From VBDM01 sp035499735 (GTDB lineage Bacteria > Pseudomonadota > Gammaproteobacteria > Burkholderiales > SG8-39), in NCBI GenBank assembly GCA_035499735.1, contig DATJYC010000022.1, positions 49,626-113,625 on the forward strand: a DNA stretch of 64,000 bases. The letters are read 5' to 3'. The notes beneath the pieces were generated by a model. The model was not told the DNA's origin. It saw only the letters and a program-made list of their open reading frames with translations, and searched no databases. The position numbers and the translations under genes were made by a program. Positions 42,322 to 50,775 of this stretch are shown here, in pieces. Position 1 is the first letter of the stretch, and each line of letters starts with the position of its first letter.

Positions 42322-44478
42322 ATGCCGTCATCGTTCCGCCCGTCCCGCCGCGATTTCCTCAAGGTTTCCACCGCGCTCGGCGGCGGGCTCGCGCTCGAGC
42401 TCGCTCTGCCCGCGCTCGGCGCCGAGGCGAAAGGCCCTGAGCTCACCGCCTGGATCGTCATCCGTCCGAACGACGAGGTGATCATCCGGGTAGCCCGTTC
42501 GGAGATGGGCCAGGGCAGTTCCACCGGGCTTCCGATGCTCGTCGCCGAGGAGCTCGAGTGCGACTGGCGGAAGGTGAAGGTCGAGTTCGTCTCGAGCGCC
42601 GAGAACCTGAGGCGCAACCGCGTGTGGGGATCCATGGCGACCGGCGGCAGCCAGTCGATCCGCTCCTCGCAGGAGTATCTGCGCAAAGCGGGCGCGACCG
42701 CGCGCGAGATGCTGATCGCCGCCGCGGCGCAGCGCTGGAAGGTCGATGCGGCCGATTGCGACGCGGAGAACAGCACGATCATCCACAGGCCTTCCGGCAG
42801 GAAGGTGCGCTTCGGCCAGGTGGCGCAGGCCGCTTCCAGGCTCGAGCTGCCCCAGGACGTCAAGCTCAAGGACCCCAAGGACTGGAACCTCCTCGGCCGC
42901 TCGGCCCGCCGCCTCGATATCAAGGACAAGGTCACCGGCAAGCCGCTCTTCGGCATCGACGTGCAGCTGCCGGGCATGCTCCACGCCGCGATCGCGCAGT
43001 GCCCGGTGTTCCGCGGGAAGCTGAAGACCGTCGCCGACGAGCAGCTCCTCGGCCTGCGCGGGCTCGTCCGCGTGGTAAAGCTCGACGACGCGGTCGCGGT
43101 GGTCGCCGACAGCTGGTGGCGGGCGCAGAAGATGCTGAAGCTCCTGCCGGTCGAGTGGGATCCGGGCGCGAACGGCGGTGCGACCACCGCGAGCATCCGC
43201 GAGTTCGTGCGCTTCGGCCTGGAGGACTCGTCGGCGCCGGTGGCGAGGAACGACGGCGACGTCGAGGCGGCGTTCTCGCAGGCGGCGAAGGTGGTCGAGG
43301 CCGAGTACTTCGCGCCTTTCCTCAACCACGCGCCGCTCGAGCCCATGAACTGCACTGCGCTCGTGAAAGGCGACCGCGTCGAGGTCTGGGCGCCGACGCA
43401 GAACGCGGAAGCCACGCACGCGGCCGCCGCCGCCGCGGCCGGCGTTGCGCTCGAGAACGTCGAGGTCCATTTGACGTATCTCGGCGGCGGCTTCGGTCGG
43501 CGTGGCTTCCAGGACTACACGCGGCAGGCGGTCGCGATCGCGAAGGCGGTCGAAGGCAGGCCGGTGAAGCTGCTGTGGTCGCGCGAAGAGGACATGCAGC
43601 ACGACTTCTACCGTCCCATGACCATGATGCGCTTCAAGGCGGCACTCGACGCCGGGGGCGAGGTCACGGCGTTGCGCGTGCGCGACGCGAGCCACTCGAT
43701 CATGGCTTCGGTGCGTCCCCAGGAGATCAAGGACGGCATCGACCGTCACGCGCTCGGCGGCATCATCGACCTGCCCTACAGCATCCCGAGCCTGAGGATC
43801 GAGTTCGCGATGCGGAACAGCCACGTGCCGGTCGGCTTCATGCGCACGGTGTTCCACTCGCAGAATCCGTTCATGCGCGAATGCTTCATCGACGAGCTGG
43901 CCGTCGCAGCGGGCAGGGATCCGGTCGAGTTCCGCCGGCCGCTGCTGAAGGACAAGCCCAAAGACCTGGGGGTGCTCGAGGCCGTGGTGAAAGCCTCCGG
44001 CTGGGGCACCCCGCTTCCCGCGGGAATACACCGCGGGGTCGCGGTGCAGGACTCGCACGGGAGCTACGCGGCCGCGGTGTTCGAGGTCGCGGTGAGCAGC
44101 GAGGGCGAGATCGACATCCGGCGCGTCGTGGTCGCGGTGGACCCGGGGCATGTCGTCAACCCCGATTCGGCCGAAGCGCAGGTGCAGAGCTGCGTCGCCT
44201 ACGGCTTGACCTCCGCGCTGTGGGGCGAGATCACGCTCAAGGACGGGCGGGTCGAGCAGAAGAACTTCGACGACTACCGCATCATGCGCATCGCCGAGAT
44301 GCCCCGAAGGATCGAGGCGGTGCTCGTCCCGAGCGGGGGCTTCTGGGGCGGGATGGGCGAGACGCCGCTCGCGCCGCTCGCGCCGGCGCTGTGCAACGCC
44401 GTCTTCGCCGCCACCGGCACGCGCATCCGCGCCCTGCCGCTCAAGAGCCAGGGCTTCAGCGTCGCTTCCACGGCCTGA
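42322..44478 (+). CDS. Molybdopterin hydroxylase large subunit with Tat signal (IorB/aldehyde-oxidase-like)
   Basis: 718-residue xanthine oxidase family large subunit. Twin-arginine signal SRRDFLKVS sends it folded to the periplasm. Mo-cofactor contacts include ARSEMGQGSSTGLPMLVAEELECDW, LGGGFGRRG and HSQNPFMRECFIDELA. The active-site Glu is E680 (GGMGETPLAPLAPA). It is close in order and motif to isoquinoline 1-oxidoreductase beta subunit. It shares the operon with a 2Fe-2S subunit and a second large subunit; the substrate is unknown. Confidence 0.9.
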   Translation: MPSSFRPSRRDFLKVSTALGGGLALELALPALGAEAKGPELTAWIVIRPNDEVIIRVARSEMGQGSSTGLPMLVAEELECDWRKVKVEFVSSAENLRRNRVWGSMATGGSQSIRSSQEYLRKAGATAREMLIAAAAQRWKVDAADCDAENSTIIHRPSGRKVRFGQVAQAASRLELPQDVKLKDPKDWNLLGRSARRLDIKDKVTGKPLFGIDVQLPGMLHAAIAQCPVFRGKLKTVADEQLLGLRGLVRVVKLDDAVAVVADSWWRAQKMLKLLPVEWDPGANGGATTASIREFVRFGLEDSSAPVARNDGDVEAAFSQAAKVVEAEYFAPFLNHAPLEPMNCTALVKGDRVEVWAPTQNAEATHAAAAAAAGVALENVEVHLTYLGGGFGRRGFQDYTRQAVAIAKAVEGRPVKLLWSREEDMQHDFYRPMTMMRFKAALDAGGEVTALRVRDASHSIMASVRPQEIKDGIDRHALGGIIDLPYSIPSLRIEFAMRNSHVPVGFMRTVFHSQNPFMRECFIDELAVAAGRDPVEFRRPLLKDKPKDLGVLEAVVKASGWGTPLPAGIHRGVAVQDSHGSYAAAVFEVAVSSEGEIDIRRVVVAVDPGHVVNPDSAEAQVQSCVAYGLTSALWGEITLKDGRVEQKNFDDYRIMRIAEMPRRIEAVLVPSGGFWGGMGETPLAPLAPALCNAVFAATGTRIRALPLKSQGFSVASTA

Positions 44479-44518
44479 GGTAGACTAGGCGCAAAGTTTT
44501 CTGAGAGGAGATCTGGGA

Positions 44519-44992
44519 ATGATCGAATTGACCGTCAACGGCAGGAAGCACAACGTCGACGTCGAGCCGGAAATGCCCCTGCTGTGGGTGCTGCGCGACG
44601 TGCTCGACGTGAAAGGCCCCAAGTACGGCTGCGGCATCGCGCAGTGCGGCGCCTGCACCGTGCATCTGAACGGTGAGCCGGTGCGCTCGTGCTCCGTGCC
44701 CGTGTCCGCCGCGGCCGGCCAGAAGGTGCTCACCATCGAGGGCCTGGCGCAGCGCGGCCAGCTGCACCCGGTGCAGAAGGCGTGGATCGACAACGAGGTG
44801 CCGCAGTGCGGCTACTGCCAGTCGGGACAGATCATGGCGGCGGTGGCGCTGCTCACGCGCAACCCCAGTCCCAGCGACAAGGACATCGACGCGGCGATGA
44901 CGAACATCTGCCGCTGCGGCACCTACGCGCGCATCCGCACGGCGATCCACGCCGCGGCGAAGTCGCCGAAGCCGGCCAAGGCGAAGGCCTGA
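44519..44992 (+). CDS. 2Fe-2S small subunit of molybdenum hydroxylase (IorA-like)
   Basis: 157-residue small subunit. The plant-type 2Fe-2S cluster ligands are in KYGCGIAQCGACTVHLNG with a later Cys (SCSV), and the second cluster is in CGYCQSGQIM and NICRCGTYARI. It has no signal of its own and presumably travels with a Tat-exported partner. GAGAGGAGATCT precedes the ATG. It transfers electrons from the Mo centre to an outside acceptor. Confidence 0.94.
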   Translation: MIELTVNGRKHNVDVEPEMPLLWVLRDVLDVKGPKYGCGIAQCGACTVHLNGEPVRSCSVPVSAAAGQKVLTIEGLAQRGQLHPVQKAWIDNEVPQCGYCQSGQIMAAVALLTRNPSPSDKDIDAAMTNICRCGTYARIRTAIHAAAKSPKPAKAKA

Positions 44993-45002
44993 GGAGACGC
45001 TC

Positions 45003-47177
45003 ATGAAGACTTCGCGCAGAGAATTCCTCAAGCATTCCGCCGCGATCGGCGGTGGACTCACGATCGGTTACGGGCCGCTGGGCGCGATTACGGAGGCCTT
45101 GGCCCAGAAGGCCGGAGAAGGCGTCGAGATCAACGCCTGGGTGGTGGTGCGGCCGGACGACGTCATCGTGATCCGCTACGCCCGCTCGGAGATGGGGCAG
45201 GGCAGCATGACCTCCGCGCCGATGCTGGTCGCCGAGGAGCTGGAGTGCGACTGGCGGCGCGTCAAGATCGAGTACGCCTCGGCCAACGCCAACGTGAGGC
45301 GCAAGCGCGCCTGGGGCGACATGGCCTCGGTCGGCAGCCGCACCATCCGCTTCTCGCAGGAATACCTGCGCAAGGCGGGCGCAACCGCGCGCGAGATGCT
45401 GATCAGCGCCGCCGCGCAGCAATGGAAGGTGGCCGCGTCGGAGTGCAGCGCCCAGAACAGCTTCATCACCCACGGGCCGAGCAAGCGCCGCGTGAGCTTC
45501 GGCAAGGTCGCCGAGGCTGCGTCGAAGCTCGAGCCGCCGAAGGACGTGAAGCTGAAGGACCCGAAGGACTGGAAGCTGATCGGCAAGTCGCAGAAGCGCA
45601 TCGACATACCGGACACGGTGATGGGCAGGCAGCGCTACGGCATCGACACCCAGCTCGACGGCATGCTCTACGCCGCCGTGGCGCAGTGCCCGGTGTTCGG
45701 CGGCAAGGTCAGGGCGATGGACGCGTCCAAGGTCGAGGGCCGGCGCGGCATCGTGAAGGTGCTCAACCTCGAGACCTTCGTCGCGGTCGTCGCCGACAAC
45801 TGGTGGCGCGCCAAGGAAGCGCTGCGCGACGTGCCCATCGACTGGGACGTCGGAACCAACGGAGGCGCCTCGAGCGCGAGCCTGCTCGAGTTCTACCGCG
45901 GCGGCCTCGACGCCAAAGAGGACATCGCGGTCGCGCGCAAGGAGGGCGATTTCGACCAGGCCTTCGGTGCCGCGGCGAAGAAGCTCGAGGCCGAGTACTG
46001 GACGCCCTACCTGGCGCACTCGTGCATGGAGCCCATGGGCTGCACCGCGGTCGTCAAGGACGGCAAGGTCGACGTCTGGACCTCGACGCAGAACGCCGAG
46101 GCCTCGCTCGCCGTCGCCGCGGCGACGGCGGGCGTGCCCCTGGAGAACGTCGAGGTGCACCGCACCCAGCTCGGCGGCGGCTTTGGCCGGCGCGGCGGGG
46201 CGCAGGACTTCGTGCGCCAGGGCGTGGCGATCGCGAAGGCGATGCAGGGCACGCCGGTGAAGATGCTGTGGACGCGCGAGGAGGACACGCAGCACGACTT
46301 CTACCGGCCGGCGAGCCTCGTCCGCATGAGGGCCGCGCTCGACGGCTCGGGCAATCCGACCGGCTGGTATTCGCGCATCGCGTCGACGTCGATCTTCTCG
46401 ACGCTCGTCCACCTGCCGTTGAAGCCCCCATTCTCGCCGGCCGAGGGCGTCGACCCGCAGTCGGTCGCGTCGATCTTCGACATTCCGCACGCGATCCCCA
46501 ACATCCGCGTCGAGTACGCGCAGCGCAACGCCTTCGTTCCGGTCGGCTTCTGGCGCACCGTCGGGCATTCGCAGAATCCCTTCGTGCGCGAGAGCTTCAT
46601 GGACGAGCTCGCCGCGGCGGCGGGCAAGGATCCCTTCGAATACCGGCGGGGCCTGCTGCAGAAGTCGCCCAAGGACCTCGGCATAATGGAAGCGACCGCC
46701 AAGGCCGCGAACTGGGGATCGCCGCTGCCGGCGGGCGTGTTCCGCGGCATCGCCGAGACCGAGGGCTACGGCAGCTACACCTGCGCGGTCGCGGAGCTGT
46801 CGGTCGACAAGAACGGCGAGGTCAAGATCCATCGCCTCGTGCTCGGGATAGACCCCGGCTACGCGGTCAACCCGGACAACATCCAGGCGCAGCTCCAGGG
46901 CAGCGCCGTGTTCATGCTGACGGCGATGTTCTGGGGCGAGATCACGATCAAGGAGGGCCGCGTCGAGCAGTCGAACTTCCACGACTACCGCATGATGCGC
47001 CTGCGCGAGATGCCAAGGATCGAGACACTGATCGCGCCCAGCGGCGGCTTCTGGGGCGGGGTGGGCGAGCCGGGCCAGGCGTCGATTGCGCCGGCGATCT
47101 GCAACGCGATCTTCGCCGCGACCGGGAAGCGCATCCGCTCGCTGCCGCTGAAGAACCACGGGTTCACGCTCGCGTAG
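45003..47177 (+). CDS. Second molybdopterin hydroxylase large subunit with Tat signal
   Basis: 724-residue paralogue of the first large subunit, clearly alike over its whole length. Tat signal SRREFLKHS; shared contacts ARSEMGQGSMTSAPMLVAEELECDW, LGGGFGRRGG; active-site Glu E689 (GGVGEPGQASIAPA). It differs in the substrate region (TSIFSTLVHLPLKPPFSP), so a different substrate is likely. The soxX start follows after 4 bases, so transcription and maybe translation continue into the Sox genes. Confidence 0.92.
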   Translation: MKTSRREFLKHSAAIGGGLTIGYGPLGAITEALAQKAGEGVEINAWVVVRPDDVIVIRYARSEMGQGSMTSAPMLVAEELECDWRRVKIEYASANANVRRKRAWGDMASVGSRTIRFSQEYLRKAGATAREMLISAAAQQWKVAASECSAQNSFITHGPSKRRVSFGKVAEAASKLEPPKDVKLKDPKDWKLIGKSQKRIDIPDTVMGRQRYGIDTQLDGMLYAAVAQCPVFGGKVRAMDASKVEGRRGIVKVLNLETFVAVVADNWWRAKEALRDVPIDWDVGTNGGASSASLLEFYRGGLDAKEDIAVARKEGDFDQAFGAAAKKLEAEYWTPYLAHSCMEPMGCTAVVKDGKVDVWTSTQNAEASLAVAAATAGVPLENVEVHRTQLGGGFGRRGGAQDFVRQGVAIAKAMQGTPVKMLWTREEDTQHDFYRPASLVRMRAALDGSGNPTGWYSRIASTSIFSTLVHLPLKPPFSPAEGVDPQSVASIFDIPHAIPNIRVEYAQRNAFVPVGFWRTVGHSQNPFVRESFMDELAAAAGKDPFEYRRGLLQKSPKDLGIMEATAKAANWGSPLPAGVFRGIAETEGYGSYTCAVAELSVDKNGEVKIHRLVLGIDPGYAVNPDNIQAQLQGSAVFMLTAMFWGEITIKEGRVEQSNFHDYRMMRLREMPRIETLIAPSGGFWGGVGEPGQASIAPAICNAIFAATGKRIRSLPLKNHGFTLA

Positions 47178-47181
47178 GACG

Positions 47182-47616
47182 GTGAGGAGGTTGCTGTCCG
47201 GATGCGCCGCGGCGTGCATCGCCGCGGCGGTCTTCGCTCAGCCGGCGTTCGAGGTCCTGGGCGACGCGATTCCCGCGCCGCTCGCCGCAGAACCCGGCGA
47301 CGCCGCACGCGGTCGAAGCGTCGTGGTGAACCGCGATCAAGGGGGCTGCACGCTGTGCCATGAGGTGCCGGGCGAGACGCGCTTCGGCAACGTCGCCCCG
47401 CCGCTCGCAGGCGTCGGCGCCAAGCTCTCGACCGGCCAGCTGCGCCTGCGCGTCGCCGATTCCACACGCGTGAAGCCCGATACGCCGATGCCCGCCTACT
47501 ACCGCAGCGAGGGCCTCCGCCGGGTCGCCAGGGCCTACCGCGGCAAGACCATCCTCTCGGCGCAGCAGGTCGAGGACGTGGTCGCGTATCTCGCGACGCT
47601 CAAGGGAACGAAGTGA
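47182..47616 (+). CDS. soxX: Sulfur oxidation c-type cytochrome SoxX
   Basis: 144-residue periplasmic monohaem cytochrome. Signal peptide CAAACIAAAVFAQ; haem motif CTLCH at residues 56-60, and axial Met in TPMPAYYRS. It forms the SoxXA complex, which joins the sulfur substrate to SoxY. The length and PGETRFGNVAPPLAGVGAKL segment fit SoxX. GTG start 4 bases after the Mo-hydroxylase stop; its stop overlaps soxY by 4 bases. Confidence 0.92.
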   Translation: MRRLLSGCAAACIAAAVFAQPAFEVLGDAIPAPLAAEPGDAARGRSVVVNRDQGGCTLCHEVPGETRFGNVAPPLAGVGAKLSTGQLRLRVADSTRVKPDTPMPAYYRSEGLRRVARAYRGKTILSAQQVEDVVAYLATLKGTK

Positions 47617-48047
47617 AGCGCCGAGCCTTCCTCGCTGGCCTCGGCGGCCTCGCGCTCGCCCCCGGCGCGCTCGCGCAAGGAGAAGCGCTCGACCCGCGCG
47701 CGGCGGCGGTCGCCAAGGGCGCCCCGGTGCGCAAGGGCAGGGTGAGAATCACGCTCCCCCAGCTCGCCGACAACGGCAACTCGGTCCCGATCAAGATCGA
47801 AGTCGACAGCCCGATGACGGCGACCGACTACGTGAAGAGCATCCACCTCTACTCGGAGCGCAACCCGGTCACGAACATGGCGAACTTCTATCTCGGGCCG
47901 CGCTCGGGGAAGGCCGAGATCGACTCGCGCGTGCGCCTGGCCGGCAGCCAGAAGGTGACGGCGGTGGCGGCGCTCTCGGACGGCACCTTCTGGTACGACG
48001 TCGCTGCGATCGTCGTGACGCTGTCGGCCTGCCTCGACGAGAGCTGA
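47613..48047 (+). CDS. soxY: Sulfur carrier SoxY, variant C-terminus
   Basis: 144 residues. Tat-like signal MKRRAFLAGLGGLALAPGALAQ; beta-sandwich core with VPIKIEVDSPMTATDYVKSIHLYSERNP and FYLGPRSGKAEIDSRVRLAGSQKVTAVAALSDGTFW as in SoxY. The standard C-terminal swinging arm GGCGG is not present; the chain ends TLSACLDES with Cys140 four residues before the end. This Cys may still carry sulfur, but the flexible Gly arm is lost. GTG start overlaps soxX. Confidence 0.88.
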   Translation: MKRRAFLAGLGGLALAPGALAQGEALDPRAAAVAKGAPVRKGRVRITLPQLADNGNSVPIKIEVDSPMTATDYVKSIHLYSERNPVTNMANFYLGPRSGKAEIDSRVRLAGSQKVTAVAALSDGTFWYDVAAIVVTLSACLDES

Positions 48048-48048
48048 C

Positions 48049-48369
48049 ATGGCGGCACGCGTCCAGGTCCCGGCCAAGGCGAAGAAGGGCGAAATCGTCG
48101 AGGTCCGCATCCTGATCCAGCACCCGATGGAGACAGGCTACCGCCTCGACGACGTCGGGCATCCGATCAAGCGCAACGTCATCACCCTGCTGTCGTGCCG
48201 CTACAACGGCGTCGAGGTGTTCCGCGCCGACCTGTCCTCCGGCATCGCGGCCAACCCCTACATCCAGTTCTACACCGTCGCCGACAGGAGCGGCGAGATC
48301 GAGTTCACCTGGATCGACGACGAGGGCAAGCCGGGCTCGGAGCGGCAGTCGATCGAAGTCGCCGCATGA
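48049..48369 (+). CDS. soxZ: Sulfur oxidation protein SoxZ
   Basis: 106-residue partner of SoxY, no signal peptide (SoxYZ is exported together). Signature QHPMETGYRLDDVGHPIKRNVITLLSC and DLSSGIAANPYIQFYTVADRSGEIEFTWIDDEG. It starts 1 base after the soxY stop, and its stop overlaps soxA (ATGA). Confidence 0.93.
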   Translation: MAARVQVPAKAKKGEIVEVRILIQHPMETGYRLDDVGHPIKRNVITLLSCRYNGVEVFRADLSSGIAANPYIQFYTVADRSGEIEFTWIDDEGKPGSERQSIEVAA

Positions 48370-49139
48370 GGAGGCTCGCGCTCGCCGCCCTGCTCGTCGC
48401 GGCCGCTGCGGCTGCGCAGGAGCGCGCGATCCCGCTCGAGAAGCTCAAGTCCGGCTCCACGTTTCTCGGCGACGACCTGCGCTCGCTGCAGGACGACGAC
48501 TTCGCCAACCCGGGGCTGCTGTGGGTCGAGCGCGGCGAGAAGCTGTGGAGCGAGCCCGCGGGAAGGACGAAGCAGTCCTGCGCGAGCTGCCACCAGGACG
48601 CCAGGTCGACCATGCGCGGCGTTGCGGCGCGCTATCCGAAGATCGACGCCGAGAGCGGCCGGCTCCTCGACCTCGAGGGGCGCATCAACCTGTGCCGCGC
48701 GCGGCGCATGGGCGCGGAGCCCTTCAAGTACGAATCGGAGGAGCTTCTCGCGCTCACCGCCTACGTCGCCCGTCAGTCGAAGGGGATGCCGATGGACGTG
48801 TCCATCCGCGGCGCGGCGCGGCCGCGCTTCGACGCCGGCGAAAAAGCCTATCACCTGCGACGCGGGCAGATGAACCTCTCGTGCGCGCACTGCCACGAGG
48901 CGAACTGGGGCAAGCGGCTGCTCTCCGAGACCATCAGTCAGGGCCATCCGAACGGCTACCCGGTATACAGGATGGAATGGCAGACCCTGGGCTCGCTCGA
49001 GCGGCGTCTGCGCGCCTGCCTGTCGGGGATCCGCGCCGAGATGCTGCCCTACGGCTCGCCCGAGTACCTCGATCTCGAGCTCTACCTCGCGTGGCGCGCG
49101 CAGGGGCTGCCGATCGAGACGCCGGGGGTGCGGCGCTGA
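48366..49139 (+). CDS. soxA: Dihaem sulfur oxidation cytochrome SoxA
   Basis: 257-residue periplasmic cytochrome of the SoxXA complex. Signal peptide LAALLVAAAAAAQ; two haem motifs CASCH (residues 72-76) and CAHCH (173-177). The cysteine that carries the persulfide ligand and is catalytic in SoxA is C218 (RLRACLSGIRAE), so the catalytic parts are complete. No soxB follows; the next gene is convergent and unrelated. Confidence 0.93.
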   Translation: MRRLALAALLVAAAAAAQERAIPLEKLKSGSTFLGDDLRSLQDDDFANPGLLWVERGEKLWSEPAGRTKQSCASCHQDARSTMRGVAARYPKIDAESGRLLDLEGRINLCRARRMGAEPFKYESEELLALTAYVARQSKGMPMDVSIRGAARPRFDAGEKAYHLRRGQMNLSCAHCHEANWGKRLLSETISQGHPNGYPVYRMEWQTLGSLERRLRACLSGIRAEMLPYGSPEYLDLELYLAWRAQGLPIETPGVRR

Positions 49140-49188
49140 GGATCAGAGGGAGGAAGCGGTTGTCACGCCCGGCCAGGGGCGATGCAGC

Positions 49189-50472
49189 CTAGCGGTCGCG
49201 GATTACGTACGGCGTCAGCGTGGTGTCAATGACGAACACCGTGTAGACCGACCCGGCAGGGCTCAGCAGCAACGTGGTGCTGACCGGCGCCGCCAAGGCC
49301 TCGATCAGCTCGAGAACTGAATCGGTGGAGGCCACGCTGAAGTAGCCGGACGCGTCGCCGTAGCCCACCTGGTTAGCGGCCTGCACGTTGTTCGCGTAGA
49401 GCGCGACCCCGCCGGGTACGTTGACGCCGCCGTTGACGAGCCGCAGGTTGACCTGCCCCGGCACCAACGGAATCTGGTTGTCGTCGGTAAGCAGGGCGAC
49501 GAGCGGCGCACCCACCGTGCCGTACACCAGCACGGTGAAGTCGCCGCCGGTGGAGAACTTCGCCGCCGGCAGCGTCGTGACCGCGGTTCCGTTCACGCTC
49601 AGGGTGTACGCGGTCGAATTGCCAGCCACGAGCGTGTAGGTGCCGGGGTTGGGCGAGAATACGGGTCCGATCGAGACGGTGCCGACCGTGGCCGTCACCG
49701 GCGCTGCGGCGGTGGTCGGCAGCGCCGACACCAGACGCACCCGCGCATTGGTCGTGGCCAGGAAGTCCACGGCGCCGCCCTGAGCAAGAAGTGCGGCATT
49801 GACCAGCGCGCCTCCGGGCGTGCTCGTGGTGACAAGGGCCTGGATTGACCCGCTGCCGAGCGACACGGAGGGCCAGCGCATGCGCACGTCGCGCGGGTCG
49901 CCGGCCGCCGTCGCGACGACGTCGAACGTGCCGGCGAGGAACGTCGCGTAGCTGGGGATGGGGCGAAAGATCGTCGAGGCGAAGGTCGGCACCAGACCGG
50001 TGAGATCGGCGGTGCCCGGCGCGACTACGTACACGTCGAGCGCACCGGAGTCCGGCGACAGGTTGCTGACTCCGAGCGTGCTCGTGCCCGCCGCGGGCGC
50101 CGCTTGGTTTTCGGTCACGGCCGTGACGACGACGGCGCTGTCGCGCACATAGGCGATCATCGAATACGTCAACGACCCGTTCAGCGACAGCGTCGTCGGC
50201 GGCGACGCGACCGTGCTCCCGCCCGAGGAGCCCGTGACGGTAACCGCATAGCTGCCCGAGGGCAACGACAGATAGTCGCTCGCGCTGCCGGGGGCCTGGG
50301 TGGCGAACTGCGACGCGCCGTTGAGATTGACCTCCAGGAACGCGGTCGCGTCTGCGTTGACAAACCGCACGTTCGACACCGCGGTGCTCGAGCTACTGTG
50401 GGAGCCGCACGCGGCCAGGAACAGGCACGCGGACGCCGCGAGCAGGGTCGAGAAGGATTTGGGCGGTGGCAT
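49189..50472 (-). CDS. DUF4397 domain lipoprotein
   Basis: 427-residue lipoprotein: lipobox CLFLAAC followed by GSHSSSST. The mature part is a series of beta-rich units of DUF4397 type (SNVRFVNADATAFLEVNLNG, LGVSNLSPDSGALDVYVVAPG, RVRLVSALPTTAAAP, VNLRLVNGGVNVPGGVALYANN). It is probably on the outer membrane surface or periplasm; the function is not known. It ends 50 bases from soxA, convergent. The ATG at 50472 gives a clean signal peptide. Confidence 0.85.
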   Translation of the reverse strand: MPPPKSFSTLLAASACLFLAACGSHSSSSTAVSNVRFVNADATAFLEVNLNGASQFATQAPGSASDYLSLPSGSYAVTVTGSSGGSTVASPPTTLSLNGSLTYSMIAYVRDSAVVVTAVTENQAAPAAGTSTLGVSNLSPDSGALDVYVVAPGTADLTGLVPTFASTIFRPIPSYATFLAGTFDVVATAAGDPRDVRMRWPSVSLGSGSIQALVTTSTPGGALVNAALLAQGGAVDFLATTNARVRLVSALPTTAAAPVTATVGTVSIGPVFSPNPGTYTLVAGNSTAYTLSVNGTAVTTLPAAKFSTGGDFTVLVYGTVGAPLVALLTDDNQIPLVPGQVNLRLVNGGVNVPGGVALYANNVQAANQVGYGDASGYFSVASTDSVLELIEALAAPVSTTLLLSPAGSVYTVFVIDTTLTPYVIRDR

Positions 50473-50530
50473 CACTGTGGGTGGAATGTAAGCTGTCCGG
50501 CGCCGGGTTTTTGTAACGACTTGTTGTCGC

Positions 50531-50549
50531 AAGCTTGCACGAAGCTTGC
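50531..50549. repeat. Two AAGCTTGC copies 11 bases apart in a divergent promoter region
   Basis: AAGCTTGC occurs at 50531-50538 and 50542-50549, and the first is part of the perfect palindrome GCAAGCTTGC (50529-50538). The spacing equals one DNA turn. It lies between the divergent starts of the DUF4397 gene (50472) and the small membrane protein (50620), so an operator is possible. Confidence 0.35.
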
Positions 50550-50619
50550 GTCCGCTTCCCTCTCCCCCGGCGGCCTCGGCTAGAATTTCCTCCCACAAGA
50601 ACATCACCAGGGGAAAAAC

Positions 50620-50775
50620 ATGTCGGCAGGCCACGGCGCCGGTCACGTCGACCCGGCGAACAAGAAGGTCGCTCTGCTCATCGCGCTGCTGTGGATCGCG
50701 TACGCGCTCGGCGCGGGCGGGGTTCTCTTCAGCCTGATCGGCCTGTTCTGGCCGACGGCGGTTCACGTCTTCTAG
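50620..50775 (+). CDS. Small single-helix membrane protein, 51 residues
   Basis: MSAGHGAGHVDPANKKVALL followed by a hydrophobic segment (IALLWIAYALGAGGVLFSLIGLFW) and a short polar tail. A good ribosome site (CAGGGGAAAAAC) lies before the ATG, and it ends 4 bases inside the convergent LLM gene. No family is known, but the His/Gly-rich N-terminus and good codon use support a real gene. It is shorter than many gene-finder limits. Confidence 0.6.
   Translation: MSAGHGAGHVDPANKKVALLIALLWIAYALGAGGVLFSLIGLFWPTAVHVF

Noticed and set aside
49166..49181. Terminator between soxA and the DUF4397 gene
   Set aside because: Only a 5-base stem (CGCCC/GGGCG) and no T-run; too weak to call.
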